Part shown: one piece after another, positions 42,333 through 52,165 of the stretch
Numbering within the stretch: the first letter of the stretch is position 1
Layout of the letters: every line of letters begins with the position of its first letter
NCBI RefSeq assembly: GCF_010731615.1
Contig: NZ_AP022618.1
Coordinates: 1,054,001 to 1,118,000, forward strand
Length of the DNA stretch: 64,000 nt
From: Mycolicibacterium insubricum
Lineage (GTDB): Bacteria; Actinomycetota; Actinomycetes; Mycobacteriales; Mycobacteriaceae
Reading direction: 5' to 3'
The notes under the pieces: generated by a model
The model's database searches: none
What the model was told of the DNA's origin: nothing
Seen by the model: the letters and a program-made list of their open reading frames with translations, nothing else
Made by a program: the position numbers and the translations under genes

Positions 42333-42350
42333 TGGATGTTGATGCATCCA
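42333..42350. promoter_or_regulatory. Perfect inverted repeat before the TetR gene
   Basis: TGGATG and CATCCA form perfect 6-bp arms around TTGATG, ending 2 bp before the ATG at 42353. This is a typical position for an autoregulatory operator. Confidence 0.6.
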
Positions 42351-42352
42351 TC

Positions 42353-43012
42353 ATGGAGGCGGGTGATAATCGTTCGGTGGCCAGGCGCGGGTACGACGGC
42401 GTGACGGCGGCGCAGCGAAGCGCCGACCGTCGCGCCCGGCTGCTGCAAGCCACTCTGGAGTTGGTCGGCGATCGCGGTTACCGCGCCCTGACGGTGGCCG
42501 CATTGCGCCGATCGACCGGGCTCAACGATCGCTACTTCTACGAGCACTTTCGGACCTGCGACGACATATTCGACGCGCTGATCGACGAACTCGCCGGCCA
42601 GACCATGGCGGCCATGACCGCCGCGGTGGCCGCCGCGGACGGCGAGGACCTGCGCTCTGTCGTCCGCGCGACACTGGCCGCCTGCATCGAGACGCTGACC
42701 GCCGACCAGCGAAAGGCCCGGGTGGTGTTCATCGAGGCGCCCGCGCACGACGAGGGGGGCCGCCGTCGTCATATCCGGGACATGTTCATCGCGTTGATGC
42801 GGGCACACGCCGAGAACATCGGAGCGCCCGAGCTGGGCGAGCGCATGCAGTTCCTCGGCGTCCACTTCTTCGGTGCGCTGATGGAGACCACCACCTCGTG
42901 GATCGCCGGCCAGCTGCGGATGACCCGAGACGAACTCGTCGAACTGAACACCGACCTGCTGCTCGCCGCCTTCGACCACGCGCGGACGACCTGGCCGGTC
43001 AGGGCCGACTGA
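42353..43012 (+). CDS. TetR-family transcriptional regulator
   Basis: A 219-residue regulator. The N-terminal helix-turn-helix lies at about residues 46-66 (LTVAALRRSTGLNDRYFYEHF region), preceded by the usual basic helix RARLLQATLELVGDRGY. The C-terminal 140 residues are helical and form the ligand and dimer domain. It is divergent from the Lcp-like oxygenase and probably represses that block and itself. Its 3' end overlaps the convergent hydrolase by 14 bp. Confidence 0.9.
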   Translation: MEAGDNRSVARRGYDGVTAAQRSADRRARLLQATLELVGDRGYRALTVAALRRSTGLNDRYFYEHFRTCDDIFDALIDELAGQTMAAMTAAVAAADGEDLRSVVRATLAACIETLTADQRKARVVFIEAPAHDEGGRRRHIRDMFIALMRAHAENIGAPELGERMQFLGVHFFGALMETTTSWIAGQLRMTRDELVELNTDLLLAAFDHARTTWPVRAD

Positions 43013-43661
43013 GCAGCCCCAGAGCGGCGTCGACGGCCAGCACCGGCACGTCCGGCAGGGGGGCGTCGCGCGGGCCGGAACGGGGGCGCTTGGGCACCAG
43101 GTCGTGGCGCGCCCCGGCGATTTCGACGATCCGCGTCGGTGCATCCACCAGGGCGGCCGCGGCGCGCAGTTCCTCGATGCTGCCGAACGGGTCCGACGAT
43201 CCCTGGGTGAACACCGTCGGCACCGCGATGGCGGGCAGGTGCTCGGTGCGCAGCCGCTGCGGCTTGCCCGGCGGGTGCAGGGGATAGGACGTCAGCGCCA
43301 GCACGTCGAGGTCGGCACCGTCGGCGGCGACCAGCGAGGTCATCCGGCCGCCGTAGGAGTGCCCACCGGCGATCACCGGACCGTCGGTCAGGGTGTGGGC
43401 GGCGGCGACGGCCTCGGCCACCCCGGCCGCATCGGCGGTCGCCGACCCCGACGGCGGGCCCTTCGGGCGGCGACGCCGATACGGCAGGTTGTAGCGGATG
43501 GCCAGCCAGCCGCGGGCCGCCCACTCGTCACACAGGGCGACCAGCAGCGCACCGTCCCGGTTGCCGCCGGCGCCGTGTGTCAGCATCACCAGACCTCTCG
43601 GCGTGGAGTCGGGGATGTGCGCGACGCCGTCGATCTGTTCGGCCACCCGGGCGACGGTCAC
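42999..43661 (-). CDS. Alpha/beta hydrolase (Rv0421c-like)
   Basis: A 220-residue hydrolase of the small KAN/dienelactone-hydrolase type. The oxyanion-side motif is THGAGG (29-34), the nucleophile is S102 in GHSYGG, and the Asp and His lie in SSDPFGS and ARHDLVPK. It overlaps thiD by GTGA and is the last gene of thiD-hydrolase; the same pair occurs in M. tuberculosis from memory. A link to thiamine chemistry is not established. Confidence 0.87.
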   Translation of the reverse strand: MTVARVAEQIDGVAHIPDSTPRGLVMLTHGAGGNRDGALLVALCDEWAARGWLAIRYNLPYRRRRPKGPPSGSATADAAGVAEAVAAAHTLTDGPVIAGGHSYGGRMTSLVAADGADLDVLALTSYPLHPPGKPQRLRTEHLPAIAVPTVFTQGSSDPFGSIEELRAAAALVDAPTRIVEIAGARHDLVPKRPRSGPRDAPLPDVPVLAVDAALGLLSRP

Positions 43662-44494
43662 GGTGCCTGCAGCCGGAACAAGGCGTTGACCGGGCCGTGG
43701 CCGTGGCCCAGCGGGTAGGCCGCGCGCAGGCATTCGGTCACCCAGCCCTTGGCGAACCCGATGGCGTCGGGAACCGAATAACCGTGCGCCAGAGCGCAGG
43801 TGGTGGCCGCGGCTAGGGTGTCCCCGGCGCCGTGGTCGTGACCGGTATCGATCCGGGGCGTGGAGTACTGGTGGAACTCCCGGCCGTTGTAGAGCAGGTC
43901 CGGGCTCTCGGTGGCCCCGCGCAGGTGCCCGCCCTTGACCAGCACCCACTTCGGTCCCAGGGCGTGCAGCGCCTGGGCGGCGCGGTGTTGCGAGTCCTCG
44001 TCGATGACGTCGATGTCCACCAGCAGGCGGACCTCGTCGAGGTTCGGGGTGATCAGGGTGGCCAGCGGAAACAGCGTGTTGCGCAGGGAATCCAGCGCGC
44101 TGTGGTGCAGCAGCGGATCGCCGTGCATGGAGGCGCACACCGGGTCGACCACCAGCGGCGTGTCTTCCAGGCCCTCGGCGCGCCAGGTCGCGGCCACCGT
44201 CTCGATGATCTCCGCCGAGGCCAGCATCCCGGTCTTGGCCGCCGCGATGCCGATGTCGGAGGTCACCGCCTCGATCTGGCCGGCGATGATGTCCAGCGGT
44301 ATCTCGTGAAAAGCCTTGACCCCCACCGAGTTCTGCACCGTGACGGCGACGACGGCGACGCAGCCGTGCACCCCGAGCATGGCGAAGGTGCGCAAGTCGG
44401 CCTGAATGCCGGCGCCGCCACCGGAATCCGAGCCGGCGATGGTCATCACCCGCACCGGGGTCGATCCGGGCGGGGTCAGCGGCAACAGGTTCAC
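43658..44494 (-). CDS. thiD: Hydroxymethylpyrimidine/phosphomethylpyrimidine kinase
   Basis: A 278-residue ribokinase-fold kinase that phosphorylates hydroxymethylpyrimidine twice for thiamine synthesis. Signatures are TIAGSDSGGGAGIQADLRT near the N-terminus, the VDPVCASMHGDPLL segment, KWVLVKGGHL and the GAGDTLAAA anion hole with catalytic Asp; HGAGDT replaces the more usual GTGDT. The GTG at 44494 (VNLLPLTPPG) aligns with the start recalled for M. tuberculosis ThiD; an ATG at 44503 is the alternative. It starts 22 bp after the thiC stop and is likely co-transcribed with it. Confidence 0.93.
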   Translation of the reverse strand: MNLLPLTPPGSTPVRVMTIAGSDSGGGAGIQADLRTFAMLGVHGCVAVVAVTVQNSVGVKAFHEIPLDIIAGQIEAVTSDIGIAAAKTGMLASAEIIETVAATWRAEGLEDTPLVVDPVCASMHGDPLLHHSALDSLRNTLFPLATLITPNLDEVRLLVDIDVIDEDSQHRAAQALHALGPKWVLVKGGHLRGATESPDLLYNGREFHQYSTPRIDTGHDHGAGDTLAAATTCALAHGYSVPDAIGFAKGWVTECLRAAYPLGHGHGPVNALFRLQAP

Positions 44495-44516
44495 GGTGCC
44501 CATCCTGGCAGAGCGG

Positions 44517-46322
<1,806 letters not shown>

Positions 46323-46329
46323 CCTGGTC

Positions 46330-46335
46330 AATGTA
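46330..46335 (-). promoter_or_regulatory. Candidate -10 of thiC
   Basis: TACATT on the minus strand ends 8 bp before the 5' edge of the TPP element, so the transcript would start with the riboswitch. Confidence 0.5.
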
Positions 46336-46475
46336 TCCGATACTCGACGGCCGGGTGCGGGGAGTGCGGTTCCGGTCAGCGGGACGGGCGCTGGCGCCGG
46401 CTCGTCGTTGCCCGCATTCTGGACGGGACGCACTGGCCGGCGCCGTGCCCGCCGTCGATCCGAGGGGAACTGATC

Positions 46476-46853
46476 ATGGAGAAGCTGCCGAAGTTCGTCG
46501 CCGCGTCGGTGCTGGCGGCCGCGATCCCGGCCGGCGTGGTGGCGGCCGCGGGGCCGGCCTGGGCGGACGGGATGGGCGTGACCTGGTCCCAGACGTTCGG
46601 CTCGGTCACCGCCCATATCGCCGCGGCGCCGCCGGTGAGCGCGCCGCAGCGCTGGTGCACCTACACGGCCACGCCGAGCACTACGCGCATCCCGATCTCG
46701 GTGCCGTTCCTGTTCGACCCGCGAATGACCTACGACCTGGCCCTGCCCGGCATCCCGTCGCCGGGTGCGACTACCAGCTGGGACGTGGAGATCACCTGTG
46801 ACAACTCCGTTGACGGGGGGAACTTCGGTTACGTGGGCGGTACGTACTACTGA
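46476..46853 (+). CDS. Small secreted protein of unknown function
   Basis: A 125-residue protein with a clear signal peptide: basic MEKLPK, hydrophobic AASVLAAAIPAGVVAAAG, and an AWA-DG cleavage site near residue 31. The mature 95 residues contain two Cys (WCTYTATPST and EITCDNS), likely a disulfide, and are rich in Thr, Pro and Gly strands ending GYVGGTYY. I do not recognise the family. It is divergent from thiC. The ATG at 46476 fits the signal peptide start. Confidence 0.75.
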   Translation: MEKLPKFVAASVLAAAIPAGVVAAAGPAWADGMGVTWSQTFGSVTAHIAAAPPVSAPQRWCTYTATPSTTRIPISVPFLFDPRMTYDLALPGIPSPGATTSWDVEITCDNSVDGGNFGYVGGTYY

Positions 46854-46936
46854 CCGACTCGGCTACACAGTGGGCGCATAGGTCCGCACAGCGGATGCAT
46901 AGCGGTAGGGCATTGCTCAGGGGTTATTTGTATAGC

Positions 46937-46942
46937 TAACAT
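46937..46942 (+). promoter_or_regulatory. Candidate -10 of the MFS gene
   Basis: TAACAT lies in an AT-rich patch (46924-46950) with TTGCTC at 46913-46918, 18 bp upstream, as a weak -35. An ACATATGT palindrome follows at 46939-46946. Confidence 0.45.
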
Positions 46943-46951
46943 ATGTATTGT

Positions 46952-46972
46952 GTCGCGTGCTGACAGCGCGAC
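46952..46972 (+). promoter_or_regulatory. Inverted repeat in the leader of the MFS gene
   Basis: GTCGCG at 46952-46957 pairs with CGCGAC at 46967-46972 across a 9-base loop, just downstream of the proposed -10. It could be an operator or an mRNA hairpin. Confidence 0.4.
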
Positions 46973-46998
46973 GAATGCATAGACCTGAAGCGAACCGA

Positions 46999-48759
46999 AT
47001 GCCGAGACCCAAGATGACCGATACCGCGACCGCCCCGGACCCCGCCCTGACGGCGACGGCCGAGCGGCGTCGCCGTATCGACCACGACCACCCGCACTAC
47101 AAGTGGATCGTGCTGTCCAACACCACGCTGGGCACCCTGCTGGCCACCGTCAACGCGTCCATCGTGTTGATCTCCCTGCCGGCCATCTTCCGCGGCATCG
47201 GGCTCAACCCGCTGGAGGCCGGCAACGTCAGCTACCTGCTGTGGATGCTGATGGGCTACCTGGTGGTGACGGCCGTGCTGGTGGTGCCCTTCGGCCGCCT
47301 CGGCGACATGTTCGGCCGGGTGCGCATCTACAACCTCGGCTTCGTGGTGTTCACCCTGGCGGCCGTCGCGCTGTCCTTCGACCCGTTCCAACTCGGTGGC
47401 GGCGCGGTCTGGCTGATCGCCTGGCGGGTGATTCAGGGCTTCGGCGGCGCGATGCTGATGGCGTCGTCCTCGGCGATCCTGACCGACGCCTTCCCGGCCA
47501 ACCAGCGCGGCATGGCGCTGGGCATCAACATGGTCGCCGCGGTGGCGGGGTCCTTCCTGGGCCTGCTCATCGGCGGTGCGCTGTCGGAATGGCACTGGAA
47601 GGCGATCTTCTGGGTGGGGGTGCCGATCGGCCTGATCGGCACCGTCTGGAGCTACCGCTCGCTGCGCGAACTCGGGTCGCGCACCCCCGGCCGGCTGGAT
47701 TGGGCGGGCACCCTGACCTTCGGCATCGGCCTGACCGTCCTGCTCATCGGCATCACCTACGGCATCCAGCCCCACGGCGGCTCGCCGACCGGCTGGACCA
47801 ACCCGGCGGTGCTCGGCGCCATCGGCACCGGCCTGGCGCTGCTGGTGGCGTTCTGCGCGGTGGAACTGCGCGTCGCACAGCCGATGGTCGACGTGCGGCT
47901 GTTCCGGTCGGCGGCCTTCGGGATGGGCAACCTGGCCGGCCTGATGTCCTCGATGGGACGCGGCGGCCTGCAGTTCATGCTGATCATCTGGCTGCAGGGC
48001 ATCTGGTTGCCACTGCACGGCTACAGCTTCGAATCCACCCCGCTGTGGTCGGCGATCTACATGCTGCCGATCACCGCCGGGTTCCTGGTCGCCGGACCGC
48101 TGGCCGGGTCGCTGTCGGACCGCTTCGGGGCCCGGCCGTTCACCGTCGGCGGCATGGTGCTGATGGCCGGGTCGTTCCTGGCGCTGCTGGCCATCCCGGT
48201 CAACTTCGACTACCCGGTGTTCGCCGTGCTGATCTTCCTCAACGGTTTCGGCGGCGGCATCTTCACCGCGCCCAACACCGCGGCCATCATGTCCAGCGTC
48301 CCGGCCGACCAGCGGGGCGCGGCCTCCGGTGTGCGCGCGACGTTCTTCAACGCCGGATCGTCGCTGTCGATCGGCATCTTCTTCTCGCTGATGATCATCG
48401 GTCTGGCCGGCACGCTGCCGTCGGCGCTGTCCGACGGCCTGCAGGCCCAGGGGGTTTCCGCCGGCGTCGCCCAGGATGTGGCGAATCTGCCGCCGGTCGG
48501 CAGCCTGTTCGCGGCCTTCCTCGGCTACAACCCGATCGCCGAACTGCTGGCCCCCTTCGGGGCGCTGCAGCAGCCCGGGGTCAACGCCGAGGTTCTCACC
48601 GGCCACACGTTCTTCCCCGAGCTGATCACCGCGCCGTTCCACGCCGGTCTGGAGGTGGTGTTCGGCGCCGCCGCGGTGATGATGGTGATCGGGGCGATCG
48701 CGTCGATGTTCAGCCCCGGACGCTACGGCGAGGGCGCGAAGGCGGATAACCTGGCCTGA
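46999..48759 (+). CDS. MFS drug/H+ antiporter, EmrB/QacA (DHA2) type
   Basis: A protein of about 586 residues with 14 predicted helices. Family motifs are NTTLGTLLATVNASIVLISLPAIF in helix 1, the GRLGDMFGRVRIYNLGF loop (motif A), WRVIQGFGGAMLMASS (motif B) and the helix 5 GSFLGLLIGGALSEWHWKAIFWVGVPIG (motif C). Such exporters expel lipophilic drugs or metabolites. A start at 47014 (MTDTATAPDP) is equally possible. The stop overlaps the next gene by one base (TGATG). Confidence 0.92.
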   Translation: MPRPKMTDTATAPDPALTATAERRRRIDHDHPHYKWIVLSNTTLGTLLATVNASIVLISLPAIFRGIGLNPLEAGNVSYLLWMLMGYLVVTAVLVVPFGRLGDMFGRVRIYNLGFVVFTLAAVALSFDPFQLGGGAVWLIAWRVIQGFGGAMLMASSSAILTDAFPANQRGMALGINMVAAVAGSFLGLLIGGALSEWHWKAIFWVGVPIGLIGTVWSYRSLRELGSRTPGRLDWAGTLTFGIGLTVLLIGITYGIQPHGGSPTGWTNPAVLGAIGTGLALLVAFCAVELRVAQPMVDVRLFRSAAFGMGNLAGLMSSMGRGGLQFMLIIWLQGIWLPLHGYSFESTPLWSAIYMLPITAGFLVAGPLAGSLSDRFGARPFTVGGMVLMAGSFLALLAIPVNFDYPVFAVLIFLNGFGGGIFTAPNTAAIMSSVPADQRGAASGVRATFFNAGSSLSIGIFFSLMIIGLAGTLPSALSDGLQAQGVSAGVAQDVANLPPVGSLFAAFLGYNPIAELLAPFGALQQPGVNAEVLTGHTFFPELITAPFHAGLEVVFGAAAVMMVIGAIASMFSPGRYGEGAKADNLA

Positions 48760-49274
48760 TGCCGCCCCGGGTGCTGATCACCGTCGTCGCCTCCTGGCTG
48801 TCCATGGTGGCTTCGATCTGGCTGGCCTGCTTCGCCGGATTCGCGGTGCTGGTGTTCGGGTTCGCCGCCACCCTGCAGATCGGGTTCTCCGCGGATTTCC
48901 CGGACGAACAGATCACCGCGGTGGGCCCGCTGCTGGCGGCGGCCGCGACCGCGGTGTCGTCCCTGGTTGCGGCGGTGCTGTTCGGCATCGGGGCCTATTT
49001 GCTGTCGAAGCACTCCGGGCGGGCGACGGTGCTGACCGCCGCCGGACTGGCGATGGGCGCCAGCGCCGCGGCGCTGTACTGGTTCATCGCCGGGCTGGGT
49101 CCCGAACACGACTGGGTGACCCTGGCGTTCGGGATCGTCGTACCCGTGCTGTTTCCGCTCGCGACGCTGGTGGGCGCTCTGTTGCCGCAGACCCGCGCGT
49201 GGTGCGCGACGCGACCGGCGCCGCCGGTCGGTCCCGGCCTCCCCACGGCTTCGCCGTCGGGTCCGTATCGCTGA
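48759..49274 (+). CDS. Four-helix membrane protein
   Basis: A 171-residue protein with four predicted helices (about 7-38, 56-82, 92-110 and 121-142) and a Pro-rich cytoplasmic tail. No known motif is present. It overlaps the MFS gene by one base and is probably translated with it, so it may be an accessory of the exporter; this rests on position only. Confidence 0.7.
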   Translation: MPPRVLITVVASWLSMVASIWLACFAGFAVLVFGFAATLQIGFSADFPDEQITAVGPLLAAAATAVSSLVAAVLFGIGAYLLSKHSGRATVLTAAGLAMGASAAALYWFIAGLGPEHDWVTLAFGIVVPVLFPLATLVGALLPQTRAWCATRPAPPVGPGLPTASPSGPYR

Positions 49275-49376
49275 GCCCAAAACTGGTGCCGGCTCGCCCA
49301 CTCGGCGGGGAGGACAATTGGGTGCGACGACCGCGTTGGCGGGGAGTACGACGGCGGAGACGGAGAGGAACCCGAG

Positions 49377-50414
49377 ATGACCGCACCTGGGCCGTATCCG
49401 CCGCAGTCCTACGGCTATCCCCAGGGCTATTACCCGAACCCGGCCGGCCCGTATCCCTACGCCTATCCCGCCGCGCCCGCGAGTGTGCCCGCTCCGCAGC
49501 CCCGCAACCGGACCCGCGCGATCGGGATCGCGGCGGCGGTGGCCGTCGTCGTCGCCGTGGTGGGAGCCGTTGTGTGGTTCGTGCTGCCCAAGAGCGCGCC
49601 CCCGGAGTCGGCGACGGCGACGGAGCCGACGGTCACCAGCACGCCCGCCGATGCCGGCCAGACGGTGCTCCCGTTCGCCGGGCTGGACGGCGCCGGCGAG
49701 GTGTCGGTCACCAAGAGCGGCACCGTCTATGTCGTCGACTATCTCGGTGGCCGGGTGTTGTCGCTGGCGCCGGGCGCCGACATTCAGCAGGAACTGCCGT
49801 TCTCCGGCTTGTCGCGCCCCGGCCAGATCGTCGTCTCACCGGCCGGTGAGGTCGCCGTCGCCGACATGGGGAACAACCGGATCGTCGGGCTGACCCCGGG
49901 CTCCACCGAGCAGCGGGTGGGACCGTTCTCCGGGCTGAGCCGGCCCGCCGGACTGGCTCTGGATGCGGCGGGCACGCTGTATGTCGCCGACAGTGAACAC
50001 AACCGCGTGGTGTCTCTGGCGCGCGGTGCCGCCACCCAGACCGAACTGCCGCTGACCGGACTGTCGCTGCCCTGGGCGCTGGCTGTCGACGGCTCGGGCG
50101 CCCTGTACGTGCTGGACAACGGCAACAACCGGGTGGTGACCCTGGCCGCCGGCTCTTCCAGCCAGCAGGTGCTGCCGTTCACCGGTCTCAACGACCCGGC
50201 CAGCATCGCCGTCGGACCGACCGGCACCGTGTACGTCGCCGACAACGGCAATAACCGGGTGGTCGCGCTGGACAAGGGTTCGAGCACCCAGCGCGTGCTG
50301 CCGCTGCACGGGCTGAACAAGCCCAGCGGCCTTGCCGTGGACACCAAGAACGCGGTCTACGTCGCCGACTACGGCAACAACCGCGTCCTCAAAATCGACG
50401 ACGCTCACACCTGA
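49377..50414 (+). CDS. Membrane-anchored NHL-repeat protein, PknD-sensor-like
   Basis: A 345-residue protein: a Tyr/Pro-rich cytoplasmic N-terminus (1-45, repeats like PYPPQSYGYPQGYY), one helix (48-70) and an extracytoplasmic NHL beta-propeller of six blades. Each blade ends VYVADNGNNRVV and is followed by a linker such as SSQQVLPFTGLNDP, the same pattern as the M. tuberculosis PknD sensor domain. No kinase domain exists. A GAGAGGA ribosome site precedes the ATG. It lies upstream of a second protein of the same kind. Confidence 0.88.
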   Translation: MTAPGPYPPQSYGYPQGYYPNPAGPYPYAYPAAPASVPAPQPRNRTRAIGIAAAVAVVVAVVGAVVWFVLPKSAPPESATATEPTVTSTPADAGQTVLPFAGLDGAGEVSVTKSGTVYVVDYLGGRVLSLAPGADIQQELPFSGLSRPGQIVVSPAGEVAVADMGNNRIVGLTPGSTEQRVGPFSGLSRPAGLALDAAGTLYVADSEHNRVVSLARGAATQTELPLTGLSLPWALAVDGSGALYVLDNGNNRVVTLAAGSSSQQVLPFTGLNDPASIAVGPTGTVYVADNGNNRVVALDKGSSTQRVLPLHGLNKPSGLAVDTKNAVYVADYGNNRVLKIDDAHT

Positions 50415-50451
50415 TGTCGACGGGGCGCCCGGCGGCAGGCAGGATCGACGC

Positions 50452-51798
50452 ATGACCGCGCCCGATCAGCTGCTGCTGGGCCAGCGGGTGGCCGCCCTCA
50501 CCGGCCGTATCCTGCGTCCCGACGAGCTGTACGCGCTGACGGTGCGCGCCCGGAACCTCAACGCACACCTCAGTGACGCCACGCTGATCGCGCTGGTCGC
50601 CGATACGCCTGCTTCCCAGCCGATTCCGCCGCCGGCGTATGTGCAACCGCCGCCGGTGTATCCGCCGCCCCAGCCGGTGTACCCGCCGCCGCCGACGACA
50701 TCCGGGCCGGCCTACAGCTATCCGGCTCCGTCTATTCCGCCGGTTGCCGAACCCACCGGCTGGGTGCCACCGTCACCCCCGGTCAGCTACGGTATCCCGG
50801 TCAATATCGGCGCGCTGGAAGGTAATTCGACCGTCCCCGGCTACGGTGCGCCCGGTTACCCGCAGCAGGCCGGTCGCCGGACCATGTGGTGGACCATCGG
50901 CATCGTCGTGGTGGTGGTGATCGCGGTCCTCGGCGTCGTCGTCGGCACCCTGCTGCCCACGGACAGCGACACCATGCGGGCCGACGGCCGCGCCACCGGG
51001 GCCACATCGTCGGCGACCGTGCGCACCGGGTTGCCGAACCCCGACGAATTGACCCAGAGCACACTGAGTTTCACCGCCAACCCGTGGAGCGTGGCGGTCG
51101 GTCCCGACGGCAGCGTCTACGTGGCCGACGCCAGCGACGACCGGGTGCTGGGACTGGAAGCCGGCGCTACCAAACAGCGGGTGCTGCCGTTCACCGGGCT
51201 GGAGAGTCCCCGGGCCGTCGCCGTGGATACCGCCGGCACCGTCTACGTCACCGATTTCATGAAGGACCACGTCCTCGCGCTGGACAAGGGCGCGAGTTCG
51301 CCGCGGACGCTGCCGTTCACCGGGCTCAAGGGGCCCGAGGGTCTGGCGATCGACGCCGATGGCACCGTCTACGTTGGCGACTGGCACCTGGGGGAGGCGC
51401 AGGTGCTGGCGCTCGACCCCGGGTCCACCACGGCGCGCACGCTGCCGTTCACCGGGCTCAAGGATCCGGCGGCCATCGCGGTCGACTTCGCCGGAACCGT
51501 GTACGTCGCCGACGCCGACAACGACCGGATCGTCGCGCTGGACAGGGATTCCCAGTCGCAACGCACCATGCCGTTCACCGGGCTGAACCGGCCCAAGGGT
51601 GTCGCCGTGGACTCCGCGGGCAACCTCTACGTCGGCGACGAGGACAACCGCCGGGTGCTCGCCCTCGAGCGTGACGGGCACACCCCGCAGACCCTGCCGT
51701 TCACCGGCCTCGGCGGTCCGTGGGGTGTCGCCGTCGACGCCGAGGGCAGCATCTACGTCGCCGACGCCGGCCAGGTCCTCAAGCTCACCCGGCGATAG
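50452..51798 (+). CDS. Second membrane-anchored NHL-repeat protein
   Basis: A 448-residue protein. The N-terminal 50 residues form a distinct helical domain (PDQLLLGQRVAALTGRILRP onward, then LSDATLIALVA), followed by a Pro-rich stretch (53-105, PPPAYVQPPPVYPPPQ), a helix (about 147-168) and a six-blade NHL propeller with TLPFTGL linkers. The blades resemble those of its neighbour, so the pair arose by duplication, but the cytoplasmic parts differ. It starts 37 bp after the first gene. No enzyme domain is seen; a ligand- or wall-binding role is inferred from the PknD sensor. Confidence 0.87.
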   Translation: MTAPDQLLLGQRVAALTGRILRPDELYALTVRARNLNAHLSDATLIALVADTPASQPIPPPAYVQPPPVYPPPQPVYPPPPTTSGPAYSYPAPSIPPVAEPTGWVPPSPPVSYGIPVNIGALEGNSTVPGYGAPGYPQQAGRRTMWWTIGIVVVVVIAVLGVVVGTLLPTDSDTMRADGRATGATSSATVRTGLPNPDELTQSTLSFTANPWSVAVGPDGSVYVADASDDRVLGLEAGATKQRVLPFTGLESPRAVAVDTAGTVYVTDFMKDHVLALDKGASSPRTLPFTGLKGPEGLAIDADGTVYVGDWHLGEAQVLALDPGSTTARTLPFTGLKDPAAIAVDFAGTVYVADADNDRIVALDRDSQSQRTMPFTGLNRPKGVAVDSAGNLYVGDEDNRRVLALERDGHTPQTLPFTGLGGPWGVAVDAEGSIYVADAGQVLKLTRR

Positions 51799-51890
51799 CG
51801 GCCTGCAGCCAGAAGAAGGCCTCCGACCCGTAGTAGACCACGGCGAGACCAGCCCCGAAGGCCCGCTCGATCTCCGCCTCGCGGTAGTGG
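51785..51890 (-). pseudogene. C-terminal fragment of an unidentified gene
   Basis: On the minus strand a frame encoding HYREAEIERAFGAGLAVVYY and then GSEAFFWLQAAIAG ends at the TGA at 51785-51787. Nearly all of its third codon positions are G or C, as in real genes here, but upstream of about 51890 the sequence loses that bias. The TGA lies inside the convergent NHL gene. I do not recognise the parent family. Confidence 0.4.
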
Positions 51891-52165
51891 CCAGGCCCTA
51901 TTGCACAAGTGGCTGGTGTTGTTTGCGCGGCGTTGGTGTGCGGTCGGGGGTGCGTCGGGCCGGTTCTGGGGCGTCGCGAGTGCGGTGAGCGTGGTTTAGG
52001 GCGCCGGCAGTGCGCTCAGCCGTGGTTTCCGGATCGGCAGTGCGGTGAGCTCGCTCGGAAACCCCGATTCGGGCGAAAACGCCACGCCCAGTGCACTCCC
52101 GAGGCGAAGAACGTCGCCCAGTGCACTCCCGGCCCACTGGGCGCACGCGAACGGGTGAGTCGCAC
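51799..52165. other. Intergenic region: gene fragment plus short periodic repeats
   Basis: No intact gene is supported. It contains most of the fragment at 51785-51890 and a cluster of short repeats with 30-bp spacing at 51978-52131. Confidence 0.6.
51978..52131. repeat. Cluster of 13-17 bp repeats at 30-bp spacing
   Basis: GAGTGCGGTGAGC (51978), CAGTGCGCTCAGC (52008) and CAGTGCGGTGAGC (52038) are exactly 30 bp apart; CGCCCAGTGCACTCCCG occurs at 52085-52101 and 52115-52131, again 30 bp apart. All share (C/G)AGTGC. Confidence 0.6.

Noticed and set aside
42200-43144. Long minus-strand N-terminal extension of the second MpaB gene
   Set aside because: It would run antisense through the whole TetR gene; the start at 42199 fits the divergent promoter gap.
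46936-48642. 568-codon minus-strand frame opposite the MFS gene
   Set aside because: Low-complexity Gly/Asp/Gln/His composition typical of an antisense shadow; the plus strand has 14 helices and MFS motifs.
51978-52131. CRISPR array or coding repeat
   Set aside because: Repeats are too short and imperfect, and the frames through them show no coding bias.
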